64,000 nucleotides of DNA from Bacillus ectoiniformans (GTDB taxonomy: Bacteria > Bacillota > Bacilli > Bacillales > Domibacillaceae). Where the stretch lies: contig NZ_JAFBES010000004.1 in assembly GCF_016908875.1 (NCBI RefSeq), positions 186,001-250,000 on the forward strand. Reading direction: 5' to 3'. Shown one piece after another: positions 32,444-41,749 of this stretch (within the stretch, counting starts at the first letter, position 1; each line of letters begins with the position of its first letter). The notes beneath the pieces were generated by a model. The model saw nothing but the letters and a program-made list of their open reading frames with translations, had not been told where the DNA came from and did not search any database. A program made the position numbers and the translations under genes.

Positions 32444-33505
32444 TTATCTTTTCACAAACATTTGCGTGTAGTAGGTGCCATAGCTTCCGCCTTTGGCAAT
32501 GCCGATGCCGATTTCCTTGTATTCAGGGTTCATGATGTTGGCGCGGTGGCCGGGGCTGTTCATCCATCCTTCCATCACGGCGCTTGCTGTTGTGTAGCCT
32601 GCGGCAATGTTCTCGCCAGCCATTGTATAGGAAACACCGTATTTCTCCATCATTTCAAATGGACTGCCGTACGTTGGGGAAAAGTGGTCAAAGTATTTCT
32701 TTTTCACCATGTCTTCGGATTTTAATTGAGCCACTTTGTCCACATCGTCTGCAAACTTTAAAGGCTGTGCCCCTTTTTTGGCGCGTTCCTTATTCACTAG
32801 CAGTAAAATTTCCTGCTCTAATTCAGAGTGGGCTTTCGCAGACGGAGCCGTTGTTTTTGCTCCAGCTACTTTGTCTTTCGTGCCGCCCAGCTTCTCTTCC
32901 GGATTCAGATATTTAAGTGCATTACTGATATAAACGGCCATTTGCGAGCGAGTAACTTTAGCATGCGGCTGGAATTGTCCTTTGCTTGTCCCGGACATAA
33001 TGCCTGTAGCTGCTAATGTATTAATCTCTTTATAAGCCCAATGACTTTTTGGCACATCTTTAAATGATTGTCTTGATTGGCCTTTCAGATCAAATGCCCG
33101 AACAAGCACCTTCGCCAGCTGAGCACGATTAATCGATTGCTGCGGGTTGAATTGTGCCGTATCTGCAAACACTCCTTTATTTGTTAATGCCACAATATAT
33201 GGATAACTTGAAGAGTAAGCAGAAACATCTTTAAACGCTACTGACCCTGTCTTCGCTGTATCGGCCTTGATAGCTTTTGCGATCATCGTTGCTGTTTGTG
33301 CGCGAGTGACCGGTGCAGCACCTTTGAATGTCTGATCTCCATAGCCCGTAATAATTCCCTTTTGTACCATTTGCTCGATTTGCTGATGTGCCCAGTAGTT
33401 TTCAGGCACGTCTTTAAAAGTAGCCGCATCTGCAGGGGCCGCATATAATCCACCTGCTAGAAGTAAGGAAGCAGCAGTTGTCGAGATTGTAGTAGAAAGT
33501 TTCAT
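32444..33505 (-). CDS. Secreted SLH-CAP (SCP/YkwD-like) surface protein
   Basis: 353 residues. An N-terminal signal peptide ends near ADAA. Three SLH modules follow (about 28-85, 88-145 and 148-205), each with the FKDV...W/Y...I..L...G....... F.P...ITRAQ pattern; they should bind pyruvylated secondary wall polymer. The C-terminal CAP domain (about 228-353) has HFSPTYGSPFEMMEKYG, AGENIAAGYTTASAVMEGWMNSPGHRANIMNP and a YYTQMF end, as in B. subtilis YkwD. The CAP active-site His/Glu residues appear present. The domain's activity is unknown. It is a single gene, probably cell-surface bound. Confidence 0.88.
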   Translation of the reverse strand: MKLSTTISTTAASLLLAGGLYAAPADAATFKDVPENYWAHQQIEQMVQKGIITGYGDQTFKGAAPVTRAQTATMIAKAIKADTAKTGSVAFKDVSAYSSSYPYIVALTNKGVFADTAQFNPQQSINRAQLAKVLVRAFDLKGQSRQSFKDVPKSHWAYKEINTLAATGIMSGTSKGQFQPHAKVTRSQMAVYISNALKYLNPEEKLGGTKDKVAGAKTTAPSAKAHSELEQEILLLVNKERAKKGAQPLKFADDVDKVAQLKSEDMVKKKYFDHFSPTYGSPFEMMEKYGVSYTMAGENIAAGYTTASAVMEGWMNSPGHRANIMNPEYKEIGIGIAKGGSYGTYYTQMFVKR

Positions 33506-33774
33506 AGCCGTTCCACCTTTTTCATTTTTATGATGCCTATACTAAACTATTAGCTTATCTCATTCGAACAATGCCAGTAAATCCAATTTTTGTCCTATCT
33601 TATTCCCATTCCCCTATATGTTTACATTTCTCGTAAATAGAAATTTTAAACATCTATTTTATTTATTGCAAAATTTATTATTTCTTATTACTTGACATTT
33701 ACCTGACACATTCCTGCGTTATGTTAAATGTATAAAATTAATCATTGTCTATCCGAACAGGAGGAAATATATAA

Positions 33775-34422
33775 ATGAAGAAAAAAACGATGACTTATGT
33801 AATGACAGGCGCCTTATCTTTTAGCATCCTTGGCTCCTCTTCTACGTTGGCTGCTGCCTCCACTTCTTCTAACGGAATGACACCCCATGCAGAAAACAAG
33901 ACTGTGCCTCATAAGGAAGGACGCCAAATGAAAACGACACGTATAAAAAGCCGCGACTTTTCTGACGTCATACGCCAGCAAGCGGAAGAATTGGGCATCG
34001 ATACGGAAGGAAAAGACCTCGAAGCTTTAGCAAAAGAAGTTCGTGAAGTCAAAATGAAGCAGCGTGGATCTGCTCCGCACAATCATATGAGCAGAGAAGA
34101 AAAGTTACAAAAATGGGCCAGTAACTTAGGAATTGAAACAGCAGGTAAAGAAGCCGATGAACTGTTTGAAGAGATTCTTTTATTCAATCTTCAAAAAGAA
34201 ACAGCCAGTTTTGGACTCGACCCTGCTGGAAAAGACATAGAGGATTTACACAAAGAAATCCGTCATGAGAAACTCATGCAAACAGCCAAACGATTAAATA
34301 TTGAGACTGAAAACAAAACCGATTATGAAATAATGAAAGAAATCCGCATTCATCACGGGACAGCCGCCGCTGAGCTTGAAGGGTTCTCTCTTCACAAACG
34401 ATTATATGGAACTGGAGTATGA
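33775..34422 (+). CDS. Secreted protein with four ~33-residue repeats
   Basis: 215 residues. CAGGAGG lies 8-9 nt upstream; MKKKTMTYVMTGALSF...SSTLAAAS is a signal peptide. From residue ~65 four related segments follow: AEELGIDTEGKDLEALAKEV, ASNLGIETAGKEADELFEEI, TASFGLDPAGKDIEDLHKEI and AKRLNIETENKTDYEIMKEI. Each looks like a short two-helix unit (G/N-I-x-T/P..GK..xxL..EI). The mature protein is rich in Lys, His and Glu. I know no function. The two-component genes begin 165 bp downstream in the same direction but after a terminator. Confidence 0.7.
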   Translation: MKKKTMTYVMTGALSFSILGSSSTLAAASTSSNGMTPHAENKTVPHKEGRQMKTTRIKSRDFSDVIRQQAEELGIDTEGKDLEALAKEVREVKMKQRGSAPHNHMSREEKLQKWASNLGIETAGKEADELFEEILLFNLQKETASFGLDPAGKDIEDLHKEIRHEKLMQTAKRLNIETENKTDYEIMKEIRIHHGTAAAELEGFSLHKRLYGTGV

Positions 34423-34425
34423 ATG

Positions 34426-34452
34426 AAGCTGTCGGATGAGACAGCTTTTTTG
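34426..34452 (+). terminator. Terminator of the repeat-protein gene
   Basis: AAGCTGTC/GACAGCTT stem with 6-nt loop and TTTT tail directly after the stop. Confidence 0.8.
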
Positions 34453-34586
34453 TTATGAAAAGTAAGACAAGAACTCCAGGCTGAGTATAATAAACACTGT
34501 GATGATCGAGAAATGAGGACAGGTTTTAAGACTAGACTTTTTTAGTTTTCTCCAGATAGTATAATAGCAAAAAAGGGGTGAGATCT

Positions 34587-35312
34587 ATGCCGTTAACCAT
34601 ATTAATTGCTGAAGATGAACCTGCTATCAGTCAGGTGTTAAAGGCTTATTTAGTGAAGGCAGGCTTTCAAGTGGAGCAGGCATTTGATGGCGAACAGGCT
34701 TTGCATGTATTCAAAGAAACTGAACCGGCATTAGTCCTGCTTGATGTGATGATGCCGAAAGCAGACGGCTGGACGGTTCTAAAAGAAATTCGTGAAACAA
34801 ATCGCTGCCCTGTCATTATGCTTACCGCTTTAGGTGATGTGAATTATCGTTTATCTGGGCTGAATGGCGGCGCAGATGATTATATATCCAAGCCATTTAT
34901 TGGTGAAGAAGTGGTGGCTAGAGTGCACGCGGTGCTGCGGCGCTCGGAAGCAGTTAATGAAGAGAATTCTGCCACGAAATACGGCCACTTGTTTATAGAC
35001 CGTGACGCTCATAAAGTGACCATCTTCGGTGAAGACATTACTTTAACTCCGCGCGATCTATCCGTCTTATTGTTCTTGTCTTCCCAGCCTAATCGGACAT
35101 TTACGCGCGAGCAGTTAATTGAACACGTTTGGGGGCAGGATTACGACGGAAGCGACCGAGCAGTGGACTTATCGATTAAACGTTTAAGAAAATCTCTGAA
35201 GAAATGGCCTGAATCAGAGGGAGAAATTAAAACACTTCGGGGATTGGGGTATCAATTCTGTGTTTATGAAAAAGAAAAAACGAATTTCCCTATTTCGCTA
35301 TTGGACCACTAG
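34587..35312 (+). CDS. OmpR-family response regulator
   Basis: 241 residues from the ATG at 34587 (AGGGGTGAG upstream). Receiver domain 1-120: acidic pocket EDEP, phosphoryl Asp in LLDVMMPKADGW, Thr in MLTALGD, Lys in ISKPF. Winged-helix DNA-binding domain ~140-232: TLTPRDLSVLLFLSSQP, FTREQLIEHVWGQDYDGSDRAVDLSIKRLRKSL, IKTLRGLGYQF. The 3' end overlaps the histidine kinase gene by 47 nt, so the two are translated as a pair. The target genes are unknown; the secreted repeat protein upstream is a candidate. Confidence 0.92.
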   Translation: MPLTILIAEDEPAISQVLKAYLVKAGFQVEQAFDGEQALHVFKETEPALVLLDVMMPKADGWTVLKEIRETNRCPVIMLTALGDVNYRLSGLNGGADDYISKPFIGEEVVARVHAVLRRSEAVNEENSATKYGHLFIDRDAHKVTIFGEDITLTPRDLSVLLFLSSQPNRTFTREQLIEHVWGQDYDGSDRAVDLSIKRLRKSLKKWPESEGEIKTLRGLGYQFCVYEKEKTNFPISLLDH

Positions 35313-36684
35313 ATACGCAGCCACGTTAGTGATTGGACTGATCGTAATGGCCGCCCTTTCCGCTCTTTGGCTAAGGCACACGACGATTGAAAACCGACTG
35401 GAAGTCTCTGAATTCATCGCAGAAGAATTGGCAAACCGAATAGCGGGGAATCAGGAGAATGACGCAGCGCCTTCCGTTGACAAGGATTTGTTAAAAAGCC
35501 GTGATCGCTTTTTACAAACTGAACGCCCTCCTTCAATTTATATTACGGATGCAAGAGGACAAGTTCTATCTGCTAATCAGCAAGCCGGACAAATGAACAA
35601 GCAATTCTTCTCATTAAAGGTGCTGAAAAAAGATAAGGATGTCCAAAAATTTGAATGGGATAACCATGAAAATACACGATTATACTTAATTAAAAAACCG
35701 ATTAAAGTGAATGATGTCATTTTCGGCTGGGTGGTTATGTTGCAGCCGGAACATGAACTGATCGATAATCGCGAGGAATATCGCTTCCTAGCGATGGGGA
35801 TTCTATGCTTCGGCTTACTCGGCTGGGCCGCCATCTACTTTTTATCCAGAAGGCTCTCGAAACCGATTGGTCAAGTCGCAGCCGCTGCTAAGCAAGTGCA
35901 AGAAGGCAATTATGACATTCAGCTGCCCGATCAAATGCGAGAACAAGAAGTGTACGACTTGGTCCACTCCTTTAAAGAAATGGCGATGAAGCTTCAGCAA
36001 TTAGAGGCACTTCGAACCGAATTATTGGCAGGTGTAACGCATGAATTGAAGACACCCGTGACCTCTATCAGCGGCTTGTTGCAGGCTGTCAAAGATGATG
36101 TCGTGACGGGAGACGAAGCGAAAGAATTTCTTGAAATATCATTAAAAGAAACGGCAAAAATGCAAAAAATGATTAACGATCTTTTGGAATTCAATTCATT
36201 CGCGGCCAACGCTCTGCCTGTAAGTGCTGAGTCTCACTCTGTAAACAAGCTGGTCAGTGACATGGTAGCCCAATGGCAGCTCGGTCAGGACTTAGATGGG
36301 ACAGCCGCGATTCAGCTTCACGTGCTGAAAGTCGATCTATCCATATGGACAGACTCCATCCGACTGCAGCAGATCCTTGTGAATTTACTCAACAACGCCC
36401 TGCAGGCGACAGAAAAAGAAGCAGTCATCGAAGTAAGAATTCGCACGCATTCATCCGGCTATTTAGCGATTGATGTGTCCGATAACGGAACTGGTATTCC
36501 GCTTGAAGAGCAGGAATTAATCTTTGAGCGATTCTACCGGGGGGAAGGTAAAAAATATAAAGTGCGCGGCCTAGGCCTCGGCCTCCCCTTTAGCAAATTG
36601 CTGGCCAACGCCTTAGGCGGAGATTTAGTGCTGACAGAGAGCAGCCCTGCTGGCACCACCTTTACGATCTTGCTGCCTGTTTAG
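35266..36684 (+). CDS. Sensor histidine kinase
   Basis: 472 residues from the ATG at 35266 (a GTG six bases earlier is an alternative). Two membrane helices (about 15-33 and 175-193) enclose an extracytoplasmic sensor domain of ~140 residues. HAMP follows (LSKPIGQVAAAAKQVQEGNY), then the phosphoacceptor His in AGVTHELKTPVTSISG, the N box ILVNLLNNALQA, G1 VSDNGTGIP, F box FERFYRG and G2 GLGLGLPFSKLL. All catalytic elements are intact. It partners the overlapping OmpR-type regulator. The signal is unknown. Confidence 0.9.
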   Translation: MKKKKRISLFRYWTTRYAATLVIGLIVMAALSALWLRHTTIENRLEVSEFIAEELANRIAGNQENDAAPSVDKDLLKSRDRFLQTERPPSIYITDARGQVLSANQQAGQMNKQFFSLKVLKKDKDVQKFEWDNHENTRLYLIKKPIKVNDVIFGWVVMLQPEHELIDNREEYRFLAMGILCFGLLGWAAIYFLSRRLSKPIGQVAAAAKQVQEGNYDIQLPDQMREQEVYDLVHSFKEMAMKLQQLEALRTELLAGVTHELKTPVTSISGLLQAVKDDVVTGDEAKEFLEISLKETAKMQKMINDLLEFNSFAANALPVSAESHSVNKLVSDMVAQWQLGQDLDGTAAIQLHVLKVDLSIWTDSIRLQQILVNLLNNALQATEKEAVIEVRIRTHSSGYLAIDVSDNGTGIPLEEQELIFERFYRGEGKKYKVRGLGLGLPFSKLLANALGGDLVLTESSPAGTTFTILLPV

Positions 36685-36734
36685 GGAATTAGTTGCGAGG
36701 AGCGTGCGGTGGTTTCTGGTATATTTTAAAAGGT

Positions 36735-36905
36735 GACGGTATATTCGGAAAGTTGCTGATATATCCCGAAAGTTGCTGATATATCCTGAAAGTTGCTGAT
36801 AATATTCCGAAAGTTGCCGATATATCCTGAAAGTTGCTGATATAATCCTGAAAGTTGCTGATATATCCTGAAAGTTGCTGATATATCCTGAAAGTTGCTG
36901 ATAGA
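36735..36905 (-). repeat. 20-21-bp intergenic repeats (word TATCAGCAACTTTC)
   Basis: About eight units of 20-21 bp, nearly identical on the minus strand: TATCAGCAACTTTCAGGATA and single-base variants. They lie between the histidine kinase stop and a bidirectional terminator. The word is related to that at 43399-43512. Confidence 0.9.
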
Positions 36906-36917
36906 ACCACATCCAAC

Positions 36918-36948
36918 AAAAAAGACAGCCGCGCAGGCTGTCTTTTTT
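36918..36948. terminator. Bidirectional terminator
   Basis: AAAAAAGACAGCC/GGCTGTCTTTTTT, 13-bp stem with 5-nt loop, between convergent transcription units. Confidence 0.9.
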
Positions 36949-36951
36949 GTC

Positions 36952-37107
36952 TTACATTTCAGGTTCGAACGTTTTGCAGTCTGTTTCTTCTACATTTGAT
37001 GCTTTTTTCCCTTTATGACTGACCACATAGATAGCATCTGCTGAACATTTGTTTCCTTGCTCCCAATACGTACAGTTGTTAACTTCACATAAAACGTCTT
37101 TAGCCAT
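36952..37107 (-). CDS. DUF1540 small Cys-rich protein
   Basis: 51 residues: MAKDVLCEVNNCTYWEQGNK-CSADAIYV... ending TDCKTFEPEM. The four cysteines with spacing C-x5-C-x8-C-x(~20)-C are the DUF1540 signature and probably bind one metal ion. GGGAGG lies upstream of the ATG. Function unknown; widespread in spore formers. Confidence 0.85.
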   Translation of the reverse strand: MAKDVLCEVNNCTYWEQGNKCSADAIYVVSHKGKKASNVEETDCKTFEPEM

Positions 37108-37300
37108 GTGTAACTACCTCCCTTTTTCAGATAGTGTAGACCATTTCGCGGAATTAAATACACGCAAGCTCTTAACAAGCCGAGTTCAACCGGCTTATTT
37201 ATTTTGAATGAAACGACCTATTCTTATTCATTCTTTTTTTCTAACTCTTCTGCTAAAAGAAGTTGATTTTTTTACCAATCAGTCATATTATTATGTTATA

Positions 37301-37310
37301 CGATATATCG
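37301..37310. promoter_or_regulatory. Palindrome upstream of padR
   Basis: CGATATATCG is a perfect 10-bp palindrome, followed 5 bp later by a second ACGATAT half. It lies 36 bp before the padR start and is a candidate autoregulatory operator. Confidence 0.5.
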
Positions 37311-37345
37311 CCACACGATATAAAATCACTTATTGGAGTGTAACT

Positions 37346-37708
37346 ATGAATAAAAAAACAGCGGATTCGTTCCTGCCTTTAACCCACACGACCTTCTATA
37401 CACTCATTGCACTAGAACAGCCGCTTCATGGCTACGGAATCATGCAAAAAGTGGATGAGATCAGCCAAGGAGAAGTAAAGCTTGGACCGGGAACTCTTTA
37501 TGGGGCGCTCAGCAAGTTAGAAAAGCAAGGGATCATTAGGAAAACTGCAGAATCGGATACTGAAAAAGGTCGGAAATTTTATGCATTGACCGACCTGGGT
37601 AAACAAGTCGCTCAATTAGAGTTTAAGCGGCTTTCCGATCTAGTTAGCGCCAGTGAAACTTATATTAAGAAAATTGGGGGAACGTCAGATGGAGAAAAAG
37701 GTATTTAA
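37346..37708 (+). CDS. PadR-family regulator
   Basis: 120 residues from the ATG at 37346 (TTGGAGTG upstream); the frame is open 46 codons further up without support. Winged helix: HTTFYTLIALEQPLHGYGIMQKVDEISQGEVKLGPGTLYGALSKLEKQGII, then the wing GRKFYALTDLG. The C-terminal helix is short, as in subfamily-2 PadR proteins. It overlaps a DUF2812 gene by 20 nt, a common pair in Firmicutes in which PadR represses the pair until a drug or membrane stress appears. Confidence 0.88.
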   Translation: MNKKTADSFLPLTHTTFYTLIALEQPLHGYGIMQKVDEISQGEVKLGPGTLYGALSKLEKQGIIRKTAESDTEKGRKFYALTDLGKQVAQLEFKRLSDLVSASETYIKKIGGTSDGEKGI

Positions 37709-38198
37709 AATTTTTTTAGCTTGGCAGGACCAGCAGGAAGAAAAATGGCTGCGCTTCATGGCTCAGCAAGGCTGGTCTTTAAAAGAATACACTTACTTTC
37801 GCTATACATTTGAACAAACAGAACCTCATGACAGCATTTACAAATTAGACTACAAAGCCACCAAAAATAATGATTTAGATGACTACCTTGCTATTTACCA
37901 GGATGCTGGATGGGAGCATGTGGCGCAATTTGCTAAATGGCATTATTTCAAAGCAAATGCAGAGACCGCCTTCACAGAAGAGATTTATACCGACAGTGAG
38001 TCTCAAGTTCAGAAGTATAAAGGACTTTTAAAAATTCTGTTGCTAATGTTTTTCTCTTTGCTATTTATATCCTTCTCTTTTATTCAGCAAGAAACACCTT
38101 CTACGGTTGCTTGGTTTTTCCTCGGGCTGATTGTTTTGTATATCTTCGCAATTATTAATGTGGGGACGAAAATTAAACGGTTAAGAAGAAATGCCTGA
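37689..38198 (+). CDS. DUF2812 membrane protein
   Basis: 169 residues from the ATG at 37689, chosen because GGGGGAACG precedes it. The soluble N-terminal part has the DUF2812 pattern FKIFLAWQDQQEEKWLRFMAQQGWSLKEY...Y.F. and YKLDYKATK, followed by two membrane helices (about 115-133 and 140-158) and a basic tail KIKRLRRNA. DUF2812 proteins accompany PadR regulators; their biochemical role is not known. Translation is coupled to padR. Confidence 0.85.
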   Translation: MEKKVFKIFLAWQDQQEEKWLRFMAQQGWSLKEYTYFRYTFEQTEPHDSIYKLDYKATKNNDLDDYLAIYQDAGWEHVAQFAKWHYFKANAETAFTEEIYTDSESQVQKYKGLLKILLLMFFSLLFISFSFIQQETPSTVAWFFLGLIVLYIFAIINVGTKIKRLRRNA

Positions 38199-38218
38199 CC
38201 ACTCGGCCAGGCATTTTC
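38190..38218 (+). terminator. Terminator of padR-DUF2812
   Basis: TGCCTG/CAGGCA stem followed by TTTTC, overlapping the stop codon. Confidence 0.7.
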
Positions 38219-38223
38219 AACAT

Positions 38224-38733
38224 TTAGGCTTCCACTAATTCACGATTAAGCGGCGGGACCACGATCCAGCCTTTTTCTTTATTTAATTTCAGGAATTGTC
38301 CGCCCAATGCGGCTTGTTGCTGATGCGATTGCAGGAATACTGCTGCAATATCTTCACGAGTACACTGGCTCGCTGCTTGACTCGCCATTGTCATACCAGC
38401 GGCAATATCACGTGAAATCGCCGCTGCAATTTCAGGATCCTGGAAGCGGGCACCTGCAGGAATGTCTTCAATGTTCGCTTGTGGACGATCCGGTGGCGTA
38501 GGCGCTAAACCTACTCCATTTTCTTTCAAAATTTGTTCGTAGGCTTGGCTTTCTTTCTTTCCAAGCTGGATCGCTTCCTCCACTAAACGGCGAAGGTCTT
38601 CATCTCCTGCATGGTTCAGCATCGTTTGGTAGCAGGCTGTTAGCGCTTTTGCCGAAAGATCAGCTGACCACACTGCAAATACTTCCCCGTAATGCATCGG
38701 TTCATTGGATTGATTTCCGCTTAGAATGCCCAT
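38224..38733 (-). CDS. DUF3231-like helical protein
   Basis: 169 residues from the ATG at 38733 (GGGGG about 8 nt upstream). MHYGEVFAVWSADLSAKALTACYQTMLNHAGDEDLRRLVEEAIQLG begins a four-helix bundle like that of DUF3231/ferritin-like coat-associated proteins; one module only, whereas many DUF3231 proteins have two. A Pro-rich joint PTPPDRPQ splits the helices. No metal ligands of true ferritins are apparent. Function unknown. Confidence 0.65.
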   Translation of the reverse strand: MGILSGNQSNEPMHYGEVFAVWSADLSAKALTACYQTMLNHAGDEDLRRLVEEAIQLGKKESQAYEQILKENGVGLAPTPPDRPQANIEDIPAGARFQDPEIAAAISRDIAAGMTMASQAASQCTREDIAAVFLQSHQQQAALGGQFLKLNKEKGWIVVPPLNRELVEA

Positions 38734-38934
38734 TTGACAACCCCCGTTGTTTTTTTTTGTGCGGTGTTCTTGCTGCACAAAGATTAGAATAGCCATTTTT
38801 CACGGCAATATGAGCCGATTTACAAACCACCTTTCTTTACTAGAAGATCAGCTTTTTCCCAAGCATAGTTCATCGTTTTCAAAATTCTTCAAGTAGAGTA
38901 TGATGGTTTTATGTGAAAAAAAGGAGCTACTGTT

Positions 38935-41088
38935 ATGTTAAGTAAAATTTCTTCATCCATTGTCCGCTTTCCGAAGACCATTCTCTTTATATGGATATTA
39001 GCTGTCGGCATCATGGGTTATTTCGCCACCCAGCTTCCCTCCCTGCTTGAAGGAGATGGATTCCGAACAGACGGAGAGTATGAACAAGTACAAAAAGAGT
39101 TAGGCAATACGTTTGATTTTCCCGAGTCCACATTGTTTGTTTTATTTGAAAAAAACAAACAATCGGATCAGGCATTCACCAATCAAATACAGGAAACACT
39201 AAAAGAAATAGAGGACCTAAAGCTGGCGTCAGACATTCAATCCCCACTTCAAGATCCTGCACTTATAAAGGAAGACTCCGCTTATGCTTTAATCCATTTC
39301 AATGAGAGCATTGATGAAATGTCTCCCATTATTGCTGATATGAAAAAGATTACGGAAAAAGAATCAGGAGTTACATTAACCGGAGCTCCTGTTATTTCTG
39401 AAGACATTAATAAAGCGAGTCAAGATGACTTAAAACGTGCCGAGTTGATTGGTTTGCCGGTCGCTCTAGTCGTTCTCTTGTTCGCCTTTGGAACGGTCGT
39501 CGCATCGATTTTGCCTTTAATCGTTGGTGCGGTTACAATCATCATCGCATTTGGAGTTCTTACTTTTATTGGCAAGCAAGTAGACCTTGCTATCTTTATT
39601 TTGAACATTGCGCCGATGGTAGGACTCGCTTTATCCATTGACTTTTCTTTGCTGTTTATTAACCGTTTTAAAGAAGAACTGGAAAAGCAATCAAAAGAAA
39701 AAGCGCTTATCACAGCGATTCATACAGCCGGACATTCGATTCTGTTCTCGGCAGTCTGTGTATTTATCGGCCTTGGTGCTATGCTCGTCATTGATATTGA
39801 TATCTTTAAAAATGTGGCGATTGGCGGCATGGTCGTTATCTTGATCGCTGTTTTAGGGTCGCTGACTCTTCTGCCTGCTTTACTTTACTTAGCTGGTTCA
39901 TCCATTAATAAATGGCGGATTATTCGTACGGACCGCAGCAGCAATGACCGCTGGCGTACATTTTCCGGTCTTGTTATGAAGCGCCCAGTGATTGTGGCTC
40001 TTACAGCCATCGCGATCTTAGTTGCTGGCATACTTCCGGTCAAAGATATGAACCTTTCGATACCGACATTTGAAGCATTGCCAAAAAGCTTCGACTCACG
40101 CACAGCTTTTGAAAAAATTGAAAAAGAATTTATGCAAGAAAATAAAAGTACAGTGTATGTGATCGCAGAGCGTGAAGGCGGCTGGCTAAATGAGGACGGC
40201 CTCAAACAAATGAAAGAGCTTGAAGACTCTTTTACGAAGAATGACAAAGTCACTGAAGTTGATTCTTTATTTTCAATCAGCAAAATGACTGATCCAAAAC
40301 AGTTGACCGCCTCACTTGAGCAGCCGCAAGTTCGCAGCCAGCTGGATCCTGCCATCGATCAATTTATTCAGAAAGATCAGCTGCTTTTACCTGTTCACTT
40401 GAACGTCGAGGCAAGCTCGGATGCAGCTCAAGATCTCATGCGCTCATGGAAAGAACAAGACTGGCCGGTTGACCTAATGTTTGGCGGACAGCCGAAGTTT
40501 AATCAGGAAATCTATGATGAAATTTACGATAAAGTCGGTCTAGCTGTCGCGATTATTTTAATCTCGACCTTCTTCATTCTAATGTTGGCCTTCCGTTCGA
40601 TCATCATTCCGTTGAAGGCAATCATCATGAATGTAGTCGGACTGACTTCTACATTCGGTATTCTTGTTTGGGTCTTTCAAGGCGGACATTTCGGATTGCA
40701 TGAATCGGATATCTCATTAGTTCTGCCAGTGCTCGTATTTAGTCTCGTATTTGGGTTAAGTATGGATTATGAAGTATTTTTAATCTCCAGAATCCGCGAA
40801 TATTATTTACAGACTGGGGACAACACATATTCAACCGTCGAAGGACTGGCGAATACAAGTAAAATTATTACGTCCGCAGCCTTAATCATGATCGTCATCA
40901 CCGGCGCGTTCGCCTTTACCGGCATCGTACCTGTTAAGCAAATTGGTATCGGCATTGCTGTAGCCATCGCTATCGACGCGACGATCATCCGGCTTCTGCT
41001 CGTTCCAAGCTTGATGAAATTGCTTGGCGATTGGAATTGGTGGTTTCCATTTGGCTCTCGGAAGAAACGCTCATTGGAACATGAATAA
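38935..41088 (+). CDS. ydfJ: MMPL/RND-family transporter, YdfJ-like
   Basis: 717 residues, twelve predicted membrane helices in two repeats, each with a large outer loop. GLALSIDFSLLFINRFKEE and FGLSMDYEVFLISRIREYY are the twin helix-4 motifs of MMPL proteins, the Asp residues of which carry protons. Length and motifs match B. subtilis YdfJ. AAAGGAGC precedes the ATG. It probably exports lipids or hydrophobic compounds; the substrate is unknown. It is a single gene with a terminator shared with the convergent reductase gene. Confidence 0.85.
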   Translation: MLSKISSSIVRFPKTILFIWILAVGIMGYFATQLPSLLEGDGFRTDGEYEQVQKELGNTFDFPESTLFVLFEKNKQSDQAFTNQIQETLKEIEDLKLASDIQSPLQDPALIKEDSAYALIHFNESIDEMSPIIADMKKITEKESGVTLTGAPVISEDINKASQDDLKRAELIGLPVALVVLLFAFGTVVASILPLIVGAVTIIIAFGVLTFIGKQVDLAIFILNIAPMVGLALSIDFSLLFINRFKEELEKQSKEKALITAIHTAGHSILFSAVCVFIGLGAMLVIDIDIFKNVAIGGMVVILIAVLGSLTLLPALLYLAGSSINKWRIIRTDRSSNDRWRTFSGLVMKRPVIVALTAIAILVAGILPVKDMNLSIPTFEALPKSFDSRTAFEKIEKEFMQENKSTVYVIAEREGGWLNEDGLKQMKELEDSFTKNDKVTEVDSLFSISKMTDPKQLTASLEQPQVRSQLDPAIDQFIQKDQLLLPVHLNVEASSDAAQDLMRSWKEQDWPVDLMFGGQPKFNQEIYDEIYDKVGLAVAIILISTFFILMLAFRSIIIPLKAIIMNVVGLTSTFGILVWVFQGGHFGLHESDISLVLPVLVFSLVFGLSMDYEVFLISRIREYYLQTGDNTYSTVEGLANTSKIITSAALIMIVITGAFAFTGIVPVKQIGIGIAVAIAIDATIIRLLLVPSLMKLLGDWNWWFPFGSRKKRSLEHE

Positions 41089-41091
41089 CAA

Positions 41092-41121
41092 AAAAAACGA
41101 ACCTGCGCAAGGTTCGTTTTT
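41092..41121. terminator. Bidirectional terminator
   Basis: AAAAACGAACCT/AGGTTCGTTTTTT with 5-nt loop between two convergent genes. Confidence 0.9.
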
Positions 41122-41658
41122 TTATGTGCGGATCCGTTCGTAATGATGCTGAATGAACTGTCCAAATGCCTTAGTTGATTTTAACTCAAGCTTCACTTCT
41201 GTATTTGTCGGATGAAACAAAGGAATTCCCTCACCAAGAATAACCGGTGCGATCGTAACAATGTACTCGTCCACCAGGTTCTCTTCCATAAATGACTGCA
41301 ACAGTTTCGCACCGCCCACCAGCCAAATATCTCTGCCTTCCTGACTTTTCAGCCGGCTGACTAAATGATCTACCGGTTCATTAATAAATTGAATGTTTGG
41401 ATCACTCAAACCGCTTTTTGAAGTGAAAACATACGTTTCTTTGTCGGCATGAGGATAGTTTCCTCCAGTCAATTCCAGCACGTGATCGTACGTTGACTTC
41501 CCCATCATGATCGTATCCACTGTTTTATAAAAATCAGTGAACCCATTGTCACCTTCTCCTTCGACTTCATTCAGCCAGCTGATATCGCCATCCGACTTGG
41601 CAATATAGCCGTCGAGACTTGCGGCAATAAATAGGACAACCTTTCTTTCTTCTACCAT
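41122..41658 (-). CDS. Dihydrofolate reductase-like (RibD C-terminal) protein
   Basis: 178 residues from the ATG at 41658 (GGAAGGAGTG upstream). VVLFIAASLDGYIAKSDGDISWL, TIMMGKSTYDHVLE, DIWLVGGAKLLQSFME and TIAPVILGEGIPLF are the NADPH-binding motifs of the RibD/DHFR-like fold, as in B. subtilis YyaP. Such proteins are usually of unknown substrate rather than true DHFR or RibD; no riboflavin genes are nearby. Confidence 0.85.
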   Translation of the reverse strand: MVEERKVVLFIAASLDGYIAKSDGDISWLNEVEGEGDNGFTDFYKTVDTIMMGKSTYDHVLELTGGNYPHADKETYVFTSKSGLSDPNIQFINEPVDHLVSRLKSQEGRDIWLVGGAKLLQSFMEENLVDEYIVTIAPVILGEGIPLFHPTNTEVKLELKSTKAFGQFIQHHYERIRT

Positions 41659-41749
41659 AACATTCACTCCTTCCGCTTGTAATGTACTTTCCCTTTTTTC
41701 TTTTTTCACTTATACTGAATAGATCCTAACTTAAAGGAGTTGATCTAGG

